Shown: piece after piece, positions 31,982 through 42,616 of the stretch
Position numbering within the stretch: position 1 is the first letter of the stretch
Layout: every line of letters starts with the position of its first letter
Assembly: GCF_020215645.1 (NCBI RefSeq)
Contig: NZ_CP084058.1
Coordinates: 682,001-746,000 of the forward strand
From: Nonomuraea gerenzanensis
GTDB taxonomy: Bacteria; Actinomycetota; Actinomycetes; Streptosporangiales; Streptosporangiaceae
Direction: 5' to 3'
DNA length: 64,000 nucleotides
The notes under the pieces: generated by a model
The model's database searches: none
The model's input: the letters and a program-made list of their open reading frames with translations, nothing else
Told to the model about the DNA's origin: nothing
Translations under genes and position numbers: made by a program

Positions 31982-32968
31982 TTGTTGACCATACGTTCGA
32001 ACCTCGGCATCGTAGACCGGGTGGCCGCTGATGAGACGCGTGACGGGGTCGAGCTGACCAACCTGGACCAGCCGCTGTTCGACGGCGCCGACGCGACCAA
32101 GCGCGATCTGGTCGACTACCTCGACGCCGTCAGCGACCGCATCGTCCCCGTGCTGCGCGACCGGCCGCTCTCGGTCGTCCGCGTGCGTCCGGGGCAGGCG
32201 CCGTTCATGCAGAAGAACCTGCCCAAGTACGCCCCCGCCTGGGTGCGGTCGGTGTCGATGTGGGCGGAGGCGTCGCGCAGGCAGGTGACGTACGCGCTGT
32301 GCGACGACAGGCGGACGCTGCTGTGGTTCGCCAACCAGCGGGCGGTGGAGTACCACCCGGCGCTGTTCGCCGGTGAGCACGCCACGCACCTGGTCCTCGA
32401 CCTCGACCCGCCCGAGCACGACGACTCCTTCTCACTGGCCGTGCGCGGCGCGCTGCTGGTCCGGCAGGCGCTGGAGGACATGGGCCTGGCGGGCGCGGTG
32501 AAGACGAGCGGCGCCAAGGGGGTGCACGTGTTCGTGCCCGTGGTGGCGGGCACGGCCATGGACGACCTCGCGGCGGCCACCCGGGCGCTGGCGGCGCGGG
32601 CCGAGCGGCTGGACCCCGCGCTGGCGACCACGGCGTTCATCAAGGAGGACCGCGCGGGCAAGGTGTTCCTCGACTCCACCCGGGCGGGCGGGGCCACGGT
32701 GGTGGCCGCCTACAGCCCGCGCATCCGGCCGGGGGTGCCCGTCTCCTTCCCGCTGGCATGGTCGGAGCTGGACCGGGTCTCGCCGCGCGACTTCACCCTG
32801 CGCACCGCGCCCGGGCTGCTGAAGGACGGCGACCCGTGGGCCGAGCACATGCCGGCGCCGCAGCGGCTGCCCGCCGACCTCGTCGAGGAGGGGCACACGA
32901 TCCCGATCGCCCGCGTGCAGGCGATGCACGAGGGCAAGCGGCGGGCCCGCGCCCGCCGCGCGGAGTAA
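31982..32968 (+). CDS. Stand-alone LigD-type polymerase (PolDom) domain protein
   Basis: LigD polymerase domains are archaeo-eukaryotic primase-like enzymes that fill ends during non-homologous end joining. Seen here are ELTNLDQPLFDGADATKRD, VRPGQAPFMQKNLPKY, the metal-binding LVLDLDPPEHD (D-x-D), KTSGAKGVHVFVPV, and YSPRIRPGVPVSFPLAWSEL. There is no ligase or phosphoesterase domain and no ku gene nearby. TTG at 31982 begins just after the previous stop; GTG at 32021 gives a shorter and equally plausible protein. Neither has a strong binding site. It may be cotranscribed with the catabolic operon only by position. Confidence 0.87.
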   Translation: MLTIRSNLGIVDRVAADETRDGVELTNLDQPLFDGADATKRDLVDYLDAVSDRIVPVLRDRPLSVVRVRPGQAPFMQKNLPKYAPAWVRSVSMWAEASRRQVTYALCDDRRTLLWFANQRAVEYHPALFAGEHATHLVLDLDPPEHDDSFSLAVRGALLVRQALEDMGLAGAVKTSGAKGVHVFVPVVAGTAMDDLAAATRALAARAERLDPALATTAFIKEDRAGKVFLDSTRAGGATVVAAYSPRIRPGVPVSFPLAWSELDRVSPRDFTLRTAPGLLKDGDPWAEHMPAPQRLPADLVEEGHTIPIARVQAMHEGKRRARARRAE

Positions 32969-33086
32969 TGTTCGGAAATTGCCACATTAGTGGGTCTTCA
33001 CGCTACATCTTCGGCGGGTTACGGTCGGGCAGCGGCCGATCGGGGGGAAGGGCCGCGTTCCCGTTAGCTCATGGGGGGACACCCGC

Positions 33087-34589
33087 ATGCGAAGAATCGC
33101 CATCGTCCTGCTCACCGTACTCGCCTTACCCCTGGCCATGACCACGCCCGTCACCGCGGGCGGGCTCGACGACGCCTTCGCCAAGGTGCTCGTCAAGAAG
33201 GTGAAGGGCGTCAACGTCAAGAAACACCTGGACGCGTTCCAGGCCATCGCCGACGCCAACGGCGGCAACCGGGCCGCGGGCACGCCCGGCTACGACGCCT
33301 CCGTCGCCTACGTCGAGAGCAAGCTGCGCAGAGCCGGTTACCGGGTCACGCGGCAGCCGATCAACTACGTGGAGAGCTGGAGCGAGAACAGCCCGCCCAC
33401 GCTCGCCATCACCGCACCCACCCCGAAGTCGTACGTGCCCGGCACCGACTTCGTCACCTTCCAGCCCTCCCCGGCCGGTGACGTGACCGCGCAGGTCCAG
33501 GGCGTGGACCTGACGCTGCCGCCGACCCCGGCCCCCAGCTCGACCAGCGGCTGCGAGGCCGCCGACTTCGCCGGCTTCGTCCCCGGCCGGATCGCGCTCA
33601 TCCAGCGCGGCACCTGCCCCTTCGTCAACAAGGTGATGAACGCGGCCGAGGCCGGCGCCTCCGGGCTCATCGTCTTCAACGAGGGCCAGCCGGGCCGCAC
33701 GGACCCGTTCCCGCTGGACATCGGCGAGTGGCGGGGCGGGATCCCCATGGTCTTCGCCGGCTTCGCCGTGGGCAACGAGCTGGCCGCCACCCCCGGCGTC
33801 ACCGTGCGCCTCAAGGTGGACGCCAACCTCGTGCTCGGCACCAACGACAACGTGATCGCCGAGAGCCCCTTCGGTGACCCGCGCAACGTCGTCATGGTCG
33901 GCGCCCACCTCGACAGCGTGACCGAGGGGCCCGGCATCAACGACAACGGCTCGGGCAGCGCGGCCCTCCTGGAGATCGCCGAGGAGATGGCCTACGTCCC
34001 GGTCAAGAACAAGGTGCGCTTCGCGTTCTGGGCGGCCGAGGAGATCGGTCTGCTCGGGTCGGACCAGTACGTCGACGCCCTGTCGGAGGCGCAGCTCGAC
34101 CGGATCAGGGTGTACCTGAACTTCGACATGATCGCCTCGCCGAACTACGCGTACAAACTGTACGACGGTGACGACTCCGACGGCGTCGGCTCGCCTGCCG
34201 GCCCGCCCGGCTCGGCCCAGATCGAGCAGCAGCTCGCGGCGTTCTTCGGGTCCCGCTCGCTGCCGACCGTGGGCACCGACTTCGACGGCCGCTCCGACTA
34301 CGGGCCGTTCATCGCCGTCGGCATCCCGTCCGGTGGCATCTTCACCGGCGCGGAGGGCATCAAGACGCCCGAGGAGGCGGCGCTGTTCGGCGGCACGGCG
34401 GGAGTGGCCTACGACGTCTGCTACCACCAGGCGTGCGACACGATCGCCAACGTCAACGACACGGCGCTCGACGTGGACTCCGACGCGATCGCCGACTCGG
34501 TGGCGCGGTTCGCCTACAACCTGCGGGCGATCCCGCCCAGGACGGCGCCGCAGGCGGCCGCCGCCCTGATGGCGGAATCCACGAGCTGA
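33087..34589 (+). CDS. Secreted M28 aminopeptidase with PA domain
   Basis: A signal peptide (RRIAIVLLTVLALPLAMTTP, cleaved after VTAG) sends the protein out of the cell. A protease-associated insert follows around residues 135-240 (GRIALIQRGTCPFVNKVMNA). The M28 zinc ligands are visible: MVGAHLDSV (His), INDNGSGSA (Asp), AEEIGLLG (Glu pair), NFDMIASPN (Asp) and CYHQACDT (His). It resembles Streptomyces griseus aminopeptidase extended by a PA domain. It is monocistronic, with a hairpin terminator after it, and convergent with another M28 gene. Confidence 0.93.
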   Translation: MRRIAIVLLTVLALPLAMTTPVTAGGLDDAFAKVLVKKVKGVNVKKHLDAFQAIADANGGNRAAGTPGYDASVAYVESKLRRAGYRVTRQPINYVESWSENSPPTLAITAPTPKSYVPGTDFVTFQPSPAGDVTAQVQGVDLTLPPTPAPSSTSGCEAADFAGFVPGRIALIQRGTCPFVNKVMNAAEAGASGLIVFNEGQPGRTDPFPLDIGEWRGGIPMVFAGFAVGNELAATPGVTVRLKVDANLVLGTNDNVIAESPFGDPRNVVMVGAHLDSVTEGPGINDNGSGSAALLEIAEEMAYVPVKNKVRFAFWAAEEIGLLGSDQYVDALSEAQLDRIRVYLNFDMIASPNYAYKLYDGDDSDGVGSPAGPPGSAQIEQQLAAFFGSRSLPTVGTDFDGRSDYGPFIAVGIPSGGIFTGAEGIKTPEEAALFGGTAGVAYDVCYHQACDTIANVNDTALDVDSDAIADSVARFAYNLRAIPPRTAPQAAAALMAESTS

Positions 34590-34597
34590 CCCGCGGC

Positions 34598-34634
34598 GGC
34601 GGGGCGGGCGGGCACGACACCCGCCCGCCCCGCC
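34598..34634. terminator. Strong bidirectional hairpin terminator
   Basis: A perfect 15-base stem, GGCGGGGCGGGCGGG and CCCGCCCGCCCCGCC, encloses a 7-base loop. It fills the 48-base space between two convergent M28 peptidase genes. Confidence 0.85.
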
Positions 34635-34637
34635 GTG

Positions 34638-36014
34638 TCAGCTCGCCGGGGTGGGATGGCTGACCGGGCTGCGGTGCCCCTGCTCGTCCACCGCCCGCAC
34701 GCCGAACTGGAAGTTGTCCTTCGACAACCCCTCGACCCTGTACGAGGTCACGTTCCCCACGAAGCGCGAGTGCGTCCACAACGGCTCGGTCGTCGCCCGC
34801 CAGACCACCTCGTACCCCGCGACGTCGGGCTCGGGGCCGGCCTCCCACCGCAGGTCCGTGTCGTTGGTGAGCCGGCTCGTCACGATCGCCGCCCGGCCGG
34901 GGGAGCGCGGCGCGCGGGCCAGCGCCGCCAGCGCGGCCAGGTTCACCTGCGCCACCCGGGCCACGTAGTCGGGCTCGACGAAGCGCAGCAGGTCGCCGTA
35001 CTGCACGCCGTCCTCCACCCGCACGTCCTGGTGCTGGTGCAGGTAGTTCTCGTGTACCTCGGTGAAGCGCACCGCCGCGTACCCCTGCTGGAGGAACGGG
35101 ATCTGGTCCCCGCCCCGCAGGTACCGGTCCCTGCGGTAGTACAGGCGCGCGTCGAACCACGGCACGTACTGCTCGGCCGTCTCGTGGACGAACCGGGCGA
35201 GCTGCCGCGACACCCCGTCGTTCTCGCCCCCGATCGACTGGCGGACGGCGGCCTGGGCCGGGGTCTCCGAGGTGGGCACCCCCTCGGAGAACACCCGCAC
35301 GGCCCCGGGCTCGCGCCCGTTCTCGCCGTCGGCGCTGCCCACGATGTCGTTGGTGAACATGCCCTGGATGTCGGTGTTGCTCTGCTTGGCCTGCTGGGCG
35401 TAGTACGCCGACCCGTACAGGCCCTGCTCCTCGCCCGCCACCGCCATGAACACCACGGTCGCGTCGAACGTGCGGGTGGCCATGACCCGGGCGGCCTCGA
35501 TGGCGACCGCCACCCCCGAGGCGTCGTCGTTCGCGCCGGGCGCGTCGCAGGTGGCGTTCATGACGTCGGAGCAGCGGGAGTCGTAGTGGCCGCTGACCAC
35601 GTACGTACGGCCGGCGGCGGCGTCCTGGGTGCCGCGCAGCGTGGCGACCACGTTCGTGATCATCGTCGGCGCGGGGATGCGCGGCGAGACCGGCTGGACG
35701 AACGACTGTTTCTGCACCGTCATGCGCCCGCCGGAGGTGGCGGCGATCCTGGTGAACTCGTCGTAGATCCAGTCGCGGGCGGCGCCGATGCCGCGCACGG
35801 GATCGTCCTGGCTGGACAGCGTGTGCCGGGTGCCGAACGAGGCCAGCTTGGCGATGATCCGGCCCAGGTTGCGCGCGTCCACCTGCCGGACCATCTTCTC
35901 GATCTCCCGATCGCGCGGCGCGCCCGCCTCGGCGGCGGGGGTCAGCACGCCGGCGAGCAGGACGGCGGCGAGGAAGGGCAGGGCAGATCTGCGGATGAGA
36001 GGGGACAGTGCCAT
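34638..36014 (-). CDS. Secreted M28-family metallopeptidase with C-terminal FN3-like domain
   Basis: The signal peptide runs to about residue 31 (LPFLAAVLLAGVLTPAAEAG). The zinc site is seen in VSGHYDSR, PGANDDASGVAVAI, AGEEQGLYGS, MFTNDIVGSAD and, distally, FTEVHENYLHQHQD. The last 90 residues (DTDLRWEAGPEPDVAGYEVVW) are a fibronectin-III-like module ending VRAVDEQGHRSPV. Compared with its two neighbours it lacks the PA insert and is more distant in sequence. A hairpin lies between its start and the next upstream peptidase gene, so it has its own promoter or is read at a reduced level. Confidence 0.9.
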   Translation of the reverse strand: MALSPLIRRSALPFLAAVLLAGVLTPAAEAGAPRDREIEKMVRQVDARNLGRIIAKLASFGTRHTLSSQDDPVRGIGAARDWIYDEFTRIAATSGGRMTVQKQSFVQPVSPRIPAPTMITNVVATLRGTQDAAAGRTYVVSGHYDSRCSDVMNATCDAPGANDDASGVAVAIEAARVMATRTFDATVVFMAVAGEEQGLYGSAYYAQQAKQSNTDIQGMFTNDIVGSADGENGREPGAVRVFSEGVPTSETPAQAAVRQSIGGENDGVSRQLARFVHETAEQYVPWFDARLYYRRDRYLRGGDQIPFLQQGYAAVRFTEVHENYLHQHQDVRVEDGVQYGDLLRFVEPDYVARVAQVNLAALAALARAPRSPGRAAIVTSRLTNDTDLRWEAGPEPDVAGYEVVWRATTEPLWTHSRFVGNVTSYRVEGLSKDNFQFGVRAVDEQGHRSPVSHPTPAS

Positions 36015-36035
36015 GGCATGGCTCCACGAGAGATG

Positions 36036-36064
36036 GCGGGCCGGCCCTGGGAGGTCCGGCCCGC
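36036..36064 (-). terminator. Hairpin terminator between two peptidase genes
   Basis: GCGGGCCGG and CCGGCCCGC form a 9-base stem with an 11-base loop, 14 bases after the stop of the upstream minus-strand peptidase gene. Confidence 0.65.
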
Positions 36065-36077
36065 GATGATGAGGGAG

Positions 36078-37774
<1,697 letters not shown>

Positions 37775-37803
<29 letters not shown>

Positions 37804-38383
37804 GCGCCGCCGCCACGATCTCGGGGGAGTCGGCGAAGAACCGGATCGACCTCACCTCGGCCCGGCGCCCGAGCGGCCGCACGACGGTGACGGGACGGGC
37901 CAGCTCCACCGTCACGTTCGTCTGCGACGACACCGCCACGGTCAGCCGGTCGTCCTTCACCGTGACCATGCCGCCCTCGTCGTAGACCCGGCGCGTCCGT
38001 ACGGCGGTGATCAGCTCACGGGGCACCCGCAGCTCGAAGTAGATCCCGTACCGGACCCGCAACTCCTCCCGGGTGACCACGTGCGGCCGGGTGGCGCACC
38101 CGGCCGCCATCACGGCCACGAACAGCAGCCCGTACAGGTCCGCGACCAGCACCCCGTACCGCAGCCACGCGGGCACGTCGAGCGCGACCAGCAGCAGGTC
38201 GATCACCACGGTCTCGACCGCCATCGCGAAGCCGAACAATAGCAGTACGAACGCCTGCTCCTTGGCGTACGGCACGACGGTCGCGCCCCGCGGCACCCCC
38301 TGATTGCGGCGAAGAGCCCACAGCCCGATGGCGGTCAGGCCCTTGAGCTCGAACCCCACAACGCGCAGCGCGACCCGGATCAT
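37775..38383 (-). CDS. Membrane protein with C-terminal PH-like domain, function unknown
   Basis: GGGGAGGAACGG directly before the ATG at 38383 fixes the start. The first half has a weak amphipathic entry and two strong membrane helices (AFVLLLFGFAMAVETVVIDL and YGVLVADLYGLLFVAVMAAG). The second half is a soluble beta-rich region (ELRVRYGIYFELRVPRELIT, MVTVKDDRLTVAVSSQTNVT), resembling the PH-like domains of small bacterial membrane proteins. No enzymatic motif is present. The 3' end is duplicated in tandem. It is flanked by secreted peptidase and LamG genes on the same strand. Confidence 0.75.
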
Positions 38384-38441
38384 CCGTTCCTCCCCTTTGA
38401 GCGACCTCGCTCCCATGAGACACGTTGACGTCGCGTCAAGG

Positions 38442-40310
38442 TCAAGCGGCAGGCGGGGCGTTCATGATGCTCCTGATCTGCTGCGGCGTCAGGGCTTGGT
38501 CGTAGGTGCGCACCTCGTCGACGACCATCCCGCCGAGGTGCTCCATCGAGCTGCCGATCCGCAGTTCGGAGGGGCCGTGGAAGTCCCGTTCGAAGTGGGT
38601 CCACCCGGCGGGCTCCCCGTTGACGTACAGGCGGCAGTACGTGCCGTCGAAGGTGCCGGCCAGATGGGTCCAGACGCCGACCGGGATCGGCTCGCGACCG
38701 GCCGGACGGTTGGCGTCGTTGCCGTCCACATGCGCGCTCGGCAGGCCGAACCAGCCTCCGGCCGACAGCCGGAGAGCGCTGTCGGAGCCGTGGGCGTAAT
38801 GGTGGAGGAAGCCGTAGTCGGTGCCATCGGTCGCGCGCTTGACCCAGGCGGAGATCGTCACCGCGCCCCTGGCCTGGAACGACGGCGCCTTCACCACGCC
38901 GTCGTAGTGGAAGCGCAGCGCCCTGCCGTGCTTTCCTTCGACCCAGGTGCCGTTGCGCAGAACGCCGTCGTGGTGCTTGCCTGAGGAGTCGTGTACGGCC
39001 GTGCCGGATCCCTCGTCGAGGCCGTACCAGCCGGACAGGGCCTGCTGCAGGTCCGGAGGAGCGGAGATGGCGGCCGTCACGGAGGGTGAGGGCTCGCTGA
39101 GCTGGGACGCGGTGTCCACGGCGACCGATCGGTAGTAGTACGTGCCGGCCGCGTCGACGTGGTCGAGGTGGGTGGAGCGCTCGGCGGGAGAGGCGACGAG
39201 GGTCTGCGCCGTGGGCGTGAAGTCCGGCGTGGTGGAGCGGTGCAGCTGGATCCCCGTCACGCCGCGCTCGTCCGCGGCCGTGCCCACGTGCACCCTGGCC
39301 CAGCCGTTGAACGGCTCCACCTGGAGCACCGGCGCGGTCGGCGGGCATTCGGGCTTGTCGGCGACGGCCGGGATCACGTCGGAGGGGTGACGCGTGCCCG
39401 ACGAGTCGAGTGCCACGACGCGGTAGTGGTAGGCGCCCGCTTCGACGCAGCCCTCCGGGTAGGTGAGCGCGTTCACCGTGGCGACCCTGGTCTGGTCCGA
39501 CGGTACGGCGAGCGTATGGGGATCGAAGCGGTGGATCTCGTACCCGGTGATGCCGCCGCTGTCCACGGGGGCCTCCCACGACAGCCGGACCGCCCGCGAG
39601 CTGACGTCGGCCGCGAGGCCGCGGGGCGCCTTCGGGTCGGGCGCGACCGCCGTGACCACGTCCCGTTCGAGCTCCTCGACCGTCAGCGCCCGCCGGTACA
39701 GCCGCACTTCGTCGACCGCGCCGTCAGGACAGGGCGCATCCCCGCCGCCGATCACGAGAGGCCCGTCGCCGAGGTCTCCGCTCGCCGGTACGGACATGAT
39801 CTCGAGCCCGTACCCGTGGACCCGGATCGTCGTCCCGTCGTAGACCAGGGCGAGGTGGATCCACTCGTCCGGGAGCATCCCGAGCGACTCGCCGTGGACG
39901 ACGCCGCCGGCCCGCACCTGCCAGCTGTCGGCGCCCAGACGGAAGGACGGCTCCTGTCCGTGGCGCACCCTGGAGACGAACGTGCACGACTCGCCCTCCG
40001 GCCCGATCCTGACCCAGGCCGTCAGCGTCATGGCCGACGGGGTGCGCAGCCCCGGCGCGTCCGGAACGACGACCGTCCGGTCCAGCCCGGGCTCCCGGTC
40101 GAAGGCGAGCGCGTTGCCGAACAGGCCCGGGACCCACCGCGGGTCACGAACGGTCCCGTCGTGGCCGTTGCCGGACAGGTCGCGGACCTCGCCTTCCATC
40201 GCGTAGGCGGCCACCAGGCCGTCATCCGCCGCACGAGCCGCGGCCGGCGCGATCACCGGCGTGCCGGCCATCATGATCAGGCCCACGAGGGCACGGACTA
40301 AGCCACGCAT
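38442..40310 (-). CDS. Secreted LamG/fibronectin-III protein
   Basis: A signal peptide (VRALVGLIMMAGTPVIAPAA, cleaved near ARAAD) is followed by a concanavalin/LamG domain at about 30-205 (LVAAYAMEGEVRDLSGNGHD). Two FN3 modules come next, at about 215-310 (APRGLAADVSSRAVRLSWEA) and 315-410. A second LamG domain follows from about 420 to the end (LSGWYGLDEGSGTAVHDSSG). LamG domains bind carbohydrate or protein; there is no catalytic domain, so an adhesive or polymer-binding role is inferred. The two LamG domains are clearly homologous to each other. It is transcribed alone, with the promoter region at 40311-40460 shared with a divergent small gene. Confidence 0.87.
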   Translation of the reverse strand: MRGLVRALVGLIMMAGTPVIAPAAARAADDGLVAAYAMEGEVRDLSGNGHDGTVRDPRWVPGLFGNALAFDREPGLDRTVVVPDAPGLRTPSAMTLTAWVRIGPEGESCTFVSRVRHGQEPSFRLGADSWQVRAGGVVHGESLGMLPDEWIHLALVYDGTTIRVHGYGLEIMSVPASGDLGDGPLVIGGGDAPCPDGAVDEVRLYRRALTVEELERDVVTAVAPDPKAPRGLAADVSSRAVRLSWEAPVDSGGITGYEIHRFDPHTLAVPSDQTRVATVNALTYPEGCVEAGAYHYRVVALDSSGTRHPSDVIPAVADKPECPPTAPVLQVEPFNGWARVHVGTAADERGVTGIQLHRSTTPDFTPTAQTLVASPAERSTHLDHVDAAGTYYYRSVAVDTASQLSEPSPSVTAAISAPPDLQQALSGWYGLDEGSGTAVHDSSGKHHDGVLRNGTWVEGKHGRALRFHYDGVVKAPSFQARGAVTISAWVKRATDGTDYGFLHHYAHGSDSALRLSAGGWFGLPSAHVDGNDANRPAGREPIPVGVWTHLAGTFDGTYCRLYVNGEPAGWTHFERDFHGPSELRIGSSMEHLGGMVVDEVRTYDQALTPQQIRSIMNAPPAA

Positions 40311-40460
40311 GTTCGCCTCCAGGTGTCACGGGAGCATCTCCCCAGCCGGCCCAGCGTGCCTGGTCGCCCGTATAAAGGGCGGTATACGGCGCCTGTATAC
40401 GGGGGCCCGCCCGCCGGAAACCGGTTGATGGGCCACGGCGCGGGGTGCGAGCATCCCCGG

Positions 40461-40877
40461 GTGGACGCGGAACTGGAGCAGATCGAGGCGAACGTGGCCC
40501 TGGCCATCGACCGGCTCGGGCCCCTGAGCGACGTGGACTTCGGCCTCAACGCGGAGTCCGTCGCCTGGGTCGAGGGCTTCATCGAGCGGCAGCGCTCCCG
40601 CCCCGGCTTCGACCCCGAGCAGATCGACGGCCTGGTGGGCGTGCTCGGCTCGTTCCTCGGCGCGTGCGTCGCCGCCGCCGCGGGCGGCTCCTGGCACTGC
40701 TCGGACGAGGCCGGCTGGGGCGTGCTGCTGCCCGACGGCAGCACGGCCTTCCCGTTCGTGAAGGTCCGCAAGCAGTTCAGGGACGGCCTGGAGGGCGGCG
40801 AGTCGATCGTCAGCTTCTACCGCGTCGCCGTCGACTTCATCGCCACCGGACAACTGCGGGACCGGGAGCAGGACTAG
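40461..40877 (+). CDS. Conserved hypothetical protein, about 138 residues
   Basis: This soluble acidic protein contains DFGLNAESVAWVEGFIERQR, LVGVLGSFLGACVAAAAGGS and STAFPFVKVRKQF. It resembles a widespread family of small actinobacterial proteins whose members pair a helical N-half with a short beta-rich C-half; no function is known to me. The GTG at 40461 is the most likely start by composition; an ATG at 40425 is possible. Sequence before it (40380-40440) lacks coding bias. No partner genes are evident. Confidence 0.7.
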   Translation: MDAELEQIEANVALAIDRLGPLSDVDFGLNAESVAWVEGFIERQRSRPGFDPEQIDGLVGVLGSFLGACVAAAAGGSWHCSDEAGWGVLLPDGSTAFPFVKVRKQFRDGLEGGESIVSFYRVAVDFIATGQLRDREQD

Positions 40878-41061
40878 GGACGCGCTTCCATACCGATGTC
40901 GGCAGCCGGGAAGATTTCTCGCGAACTCGGTTGAACCCATCCCCGCCCCACCGCGTACAACCTGTCGGACAACAGCACGCACCACCACCGAAAAACGCCA
41001 CTTGACCTGCGCGAAGGCGGAATCTCGGGCGTGCTCGCCGCGCTGACCGGCTGCCACGGGG

Positions 41062-42330
41062 ATGGCGATGGAATTTCAGGGATGGAGCGACGGCCTGGCC
41101 CTGCGGCCGCGCGATTACCTGGGAAAGGGCCAGACGCTGGCCGCCGCCGTCAGGGCGGCGGGCCCCCTCAGGGACGAGGCGCTTCACCTGTTCGCGCTCG
41201 GCAGCGCCACCACCATGGCCAGGCTGCACCTGGGCGGGATCGCGGGGCTGCGGCTCAGCCCCGGCAACGTCATGATCGGGCCGCGCGGCCAGGTGGTGTT
41301 CGCGCCGGGGCCGCGCGACAGCGTGTTCCCCGCCCACGACGTCGCGGACTGGGCCGGCGTGGTCGTGTTCGCCGCGACGGGCCGCGAGCCCGACCAGGGG
41401 GCCGACCTCGACAGGCTGCTCCCCGCGCTGCGCGCGGTGATCGAGGAGTGCCGCCGCTCCGACGCCGCCTCCCGCCCCTCGGCCGTCGATCTGGTACGCA
41501 TCCTGCTCGGCCAGGGGGCACACGGCGCCACGGTGCACGAGCTGCTACTGGAGGCGGAGCGGCGCACCAGGCCCGAGGAGCCGGCGCCGTACGCGGAGCA
41601 CGTCGTGCCCACGCCGTTCTGGCGCAAGCCGGCGTACCTGACCGGCGTCGCCATCGGCATCGCACTCGTCGCGGGGGCGGCGGGCGCGGTGCTCATGATC
41701 TCCGACCGGGGGAGCGCGGCGGAGCGGAGCGCGAGCGACGTGGTCGGCGCGGTCGGCCGGCGCACGGCCACGTTCCGCCAGGTGTTCGCGGAGACGTCCT
41801 CCGGCCGGGCGGTGGCCGAGGGCAGGCTGAGCTTCGACCCCGGCGCGCCGGCCACCTCGTACGAGATGAAAGTCGCCTGCGGGAACGATCCACAGCGCAC
41901 CTCCGTGTCGCTCGTCGGGAGCAGAGGGGTGGCCGGCGGCGTGGTGTTCGACGCCGATCACCCGCCGGTGGAGTCGTGCGTGCAGCGGACGGCGGGCACC
42001 GTCAGGGAGCTCAGCTCGCCGCGCACGCTCAAGGGCCTGATCGACGCGGCCGGATCGGGTGTGACCAGCGCGCCCGCCGCCGGGAACGGCCGCACCTACA
42101 CGGGCTCCGCCCCGGCGCACCGGGTCAGGGGCGAGGAGGGCCGCACCACCTACGCGGGCCTGCCGGCCGAGGGGCCGGTGCGGTTCACGCTGCAGGTGGA
42201 CGGCCGGGGCCTGCCCGTACGGCTGCTGCTGCGCCTGGAGAGCCGGGGCGGCGTGTCCCAGACCGTCGAGACCGTCTATCGGGACTGGCGCCCGTTCGAA
42301 GCCATCAAGGGGGAGACGAGCAATGGCTGA
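41062..42330 (+). CDS. Pseudokinase-like membrane protein of the type VII/RHS locus
   Basis: Residues 1-165 resemble the C-lobe of actinobacterial Ser/Thr kinases. ARLHLGGIAGLRLSPGNVMI stands where HxxGIVHRDLKPSNVLL is expected, GQVVFAPG where the metal-binding DFG should be, and ADWAGVVVFAATGREP matches the usual D-x-W-x-L-G segment. The HRD Asp and DFG Asp are both missing and the N-lobe is absent, so it cannot be an active kinase. A membrane helix lies near 193-215 (GVAIGIALVAGAAGAVLMIS). An extracytoplasmic domain of 200 residues follows, with Cys residues in KVACGND and VESCVQR. It overlaps the next gene by eight bases. Confidence 0.7.
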   Translation: MAMEFQGWSDGLALRPRDYLGKGQTLAAAVRAAGPLRDEALHLFALGSATTMARLHLGGIAGLRLSPGNVMIGPRGQVVFAPGPRDSVFPAHDVADWAGVVVFAATGREPDQGADLDRLLPALRAVIEECRRSDAASRPSAVDLVRILLGQGAHGATVHELLLEAERRTRPEEPAPYAEHVVPTPFWRKPAYLTGVAIGIALVAGAAGAVLMISDRGSAAERSASDVVGAVGRRTATFRQVFAETSSGRAVAEGRLSFDPGAPATSYEMKVACGNDPQRTSVSLVGSRGVAGGVVFDADHPPVESCVQRTAGTVRELSSPRTLKGLIDAAGSGVTSAPAAGNGRTYTGSAPAHRVRGEEGRTTYAGLPAEGPVRFTLQVDGRGLPVRLLLRLESRGGVSQTVETVYRDWRPFEAIKGETSNG

Positions 42331-42616
42331 GGAATTCACCGCGAACCGCCAGGAGGCCGCGAACGTCTCGCGGGACCTCAAGGCCATCCGCGCGGCACTG
42401 GACGGCGGGAACATCGGCGCGCTCGACGCGCAGACCGGCTCGGAGAAGGTGGACGACGCCGTACGGAGGTTCTTCGAGGAGTCCTCCGACAACCGGGAAC
42501 GCATGAACCAGCTCCTGGAGCGCGCGGCGGGCCTGCTGGACGCCCTGGTCGAGGGCACCGGCACGCTCGACGGCTCGCTGGCGGACTCGCTCACGACCAC
42601 CCCGGGCGGGTCGTGA
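42323..42616 (+). CDS. Small helical protein, probable type VII (WXG100/EspC-like) substrate
   Basis: This 97-residue protein is entirely helical with two helices broken by a short turn (RDLKAIRAALDGGNIGALDA, then KVDDAVRRFFEESSDNRERM). It has a Ser/Thr/Gly tail and no signal peptide. The size and hairpin shape are those of EspC or WXG100-like proteins, but there is no W-x-G. It starts eight bases inside the upstream pseudokinase-like gene and its stop overlaps the next gene, so it belongs to the same operon. I infer a role as secreted or chaperone partner. Confidence 0.65.
   Translation: MAEEFTANRQEAANVSRDLKAIRAALDGGNIGALDAQTGSEKVDDAVRRFFEESSDNRERMNQLLERAAGLLDALVEGTGTLDGSLADSLTTTPGGS

Noticed and set aside
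32969..33086. Possible riboswitch (c-di-AMP type) before the M28 peptidase gene
   Set aside because: The leader is GC-rich and can form hairpins, but the conserved ydaO core elements could not be identified.
40878..41061. Possible ECF-type promoter (GAACCC with a later CGTACA) upstream of the pseudokinase-like gene
   Set aside because: The two elements are suggestive, but similar matches arise often in GC-rich DNA and no second copy near the sigma gene confirms it.
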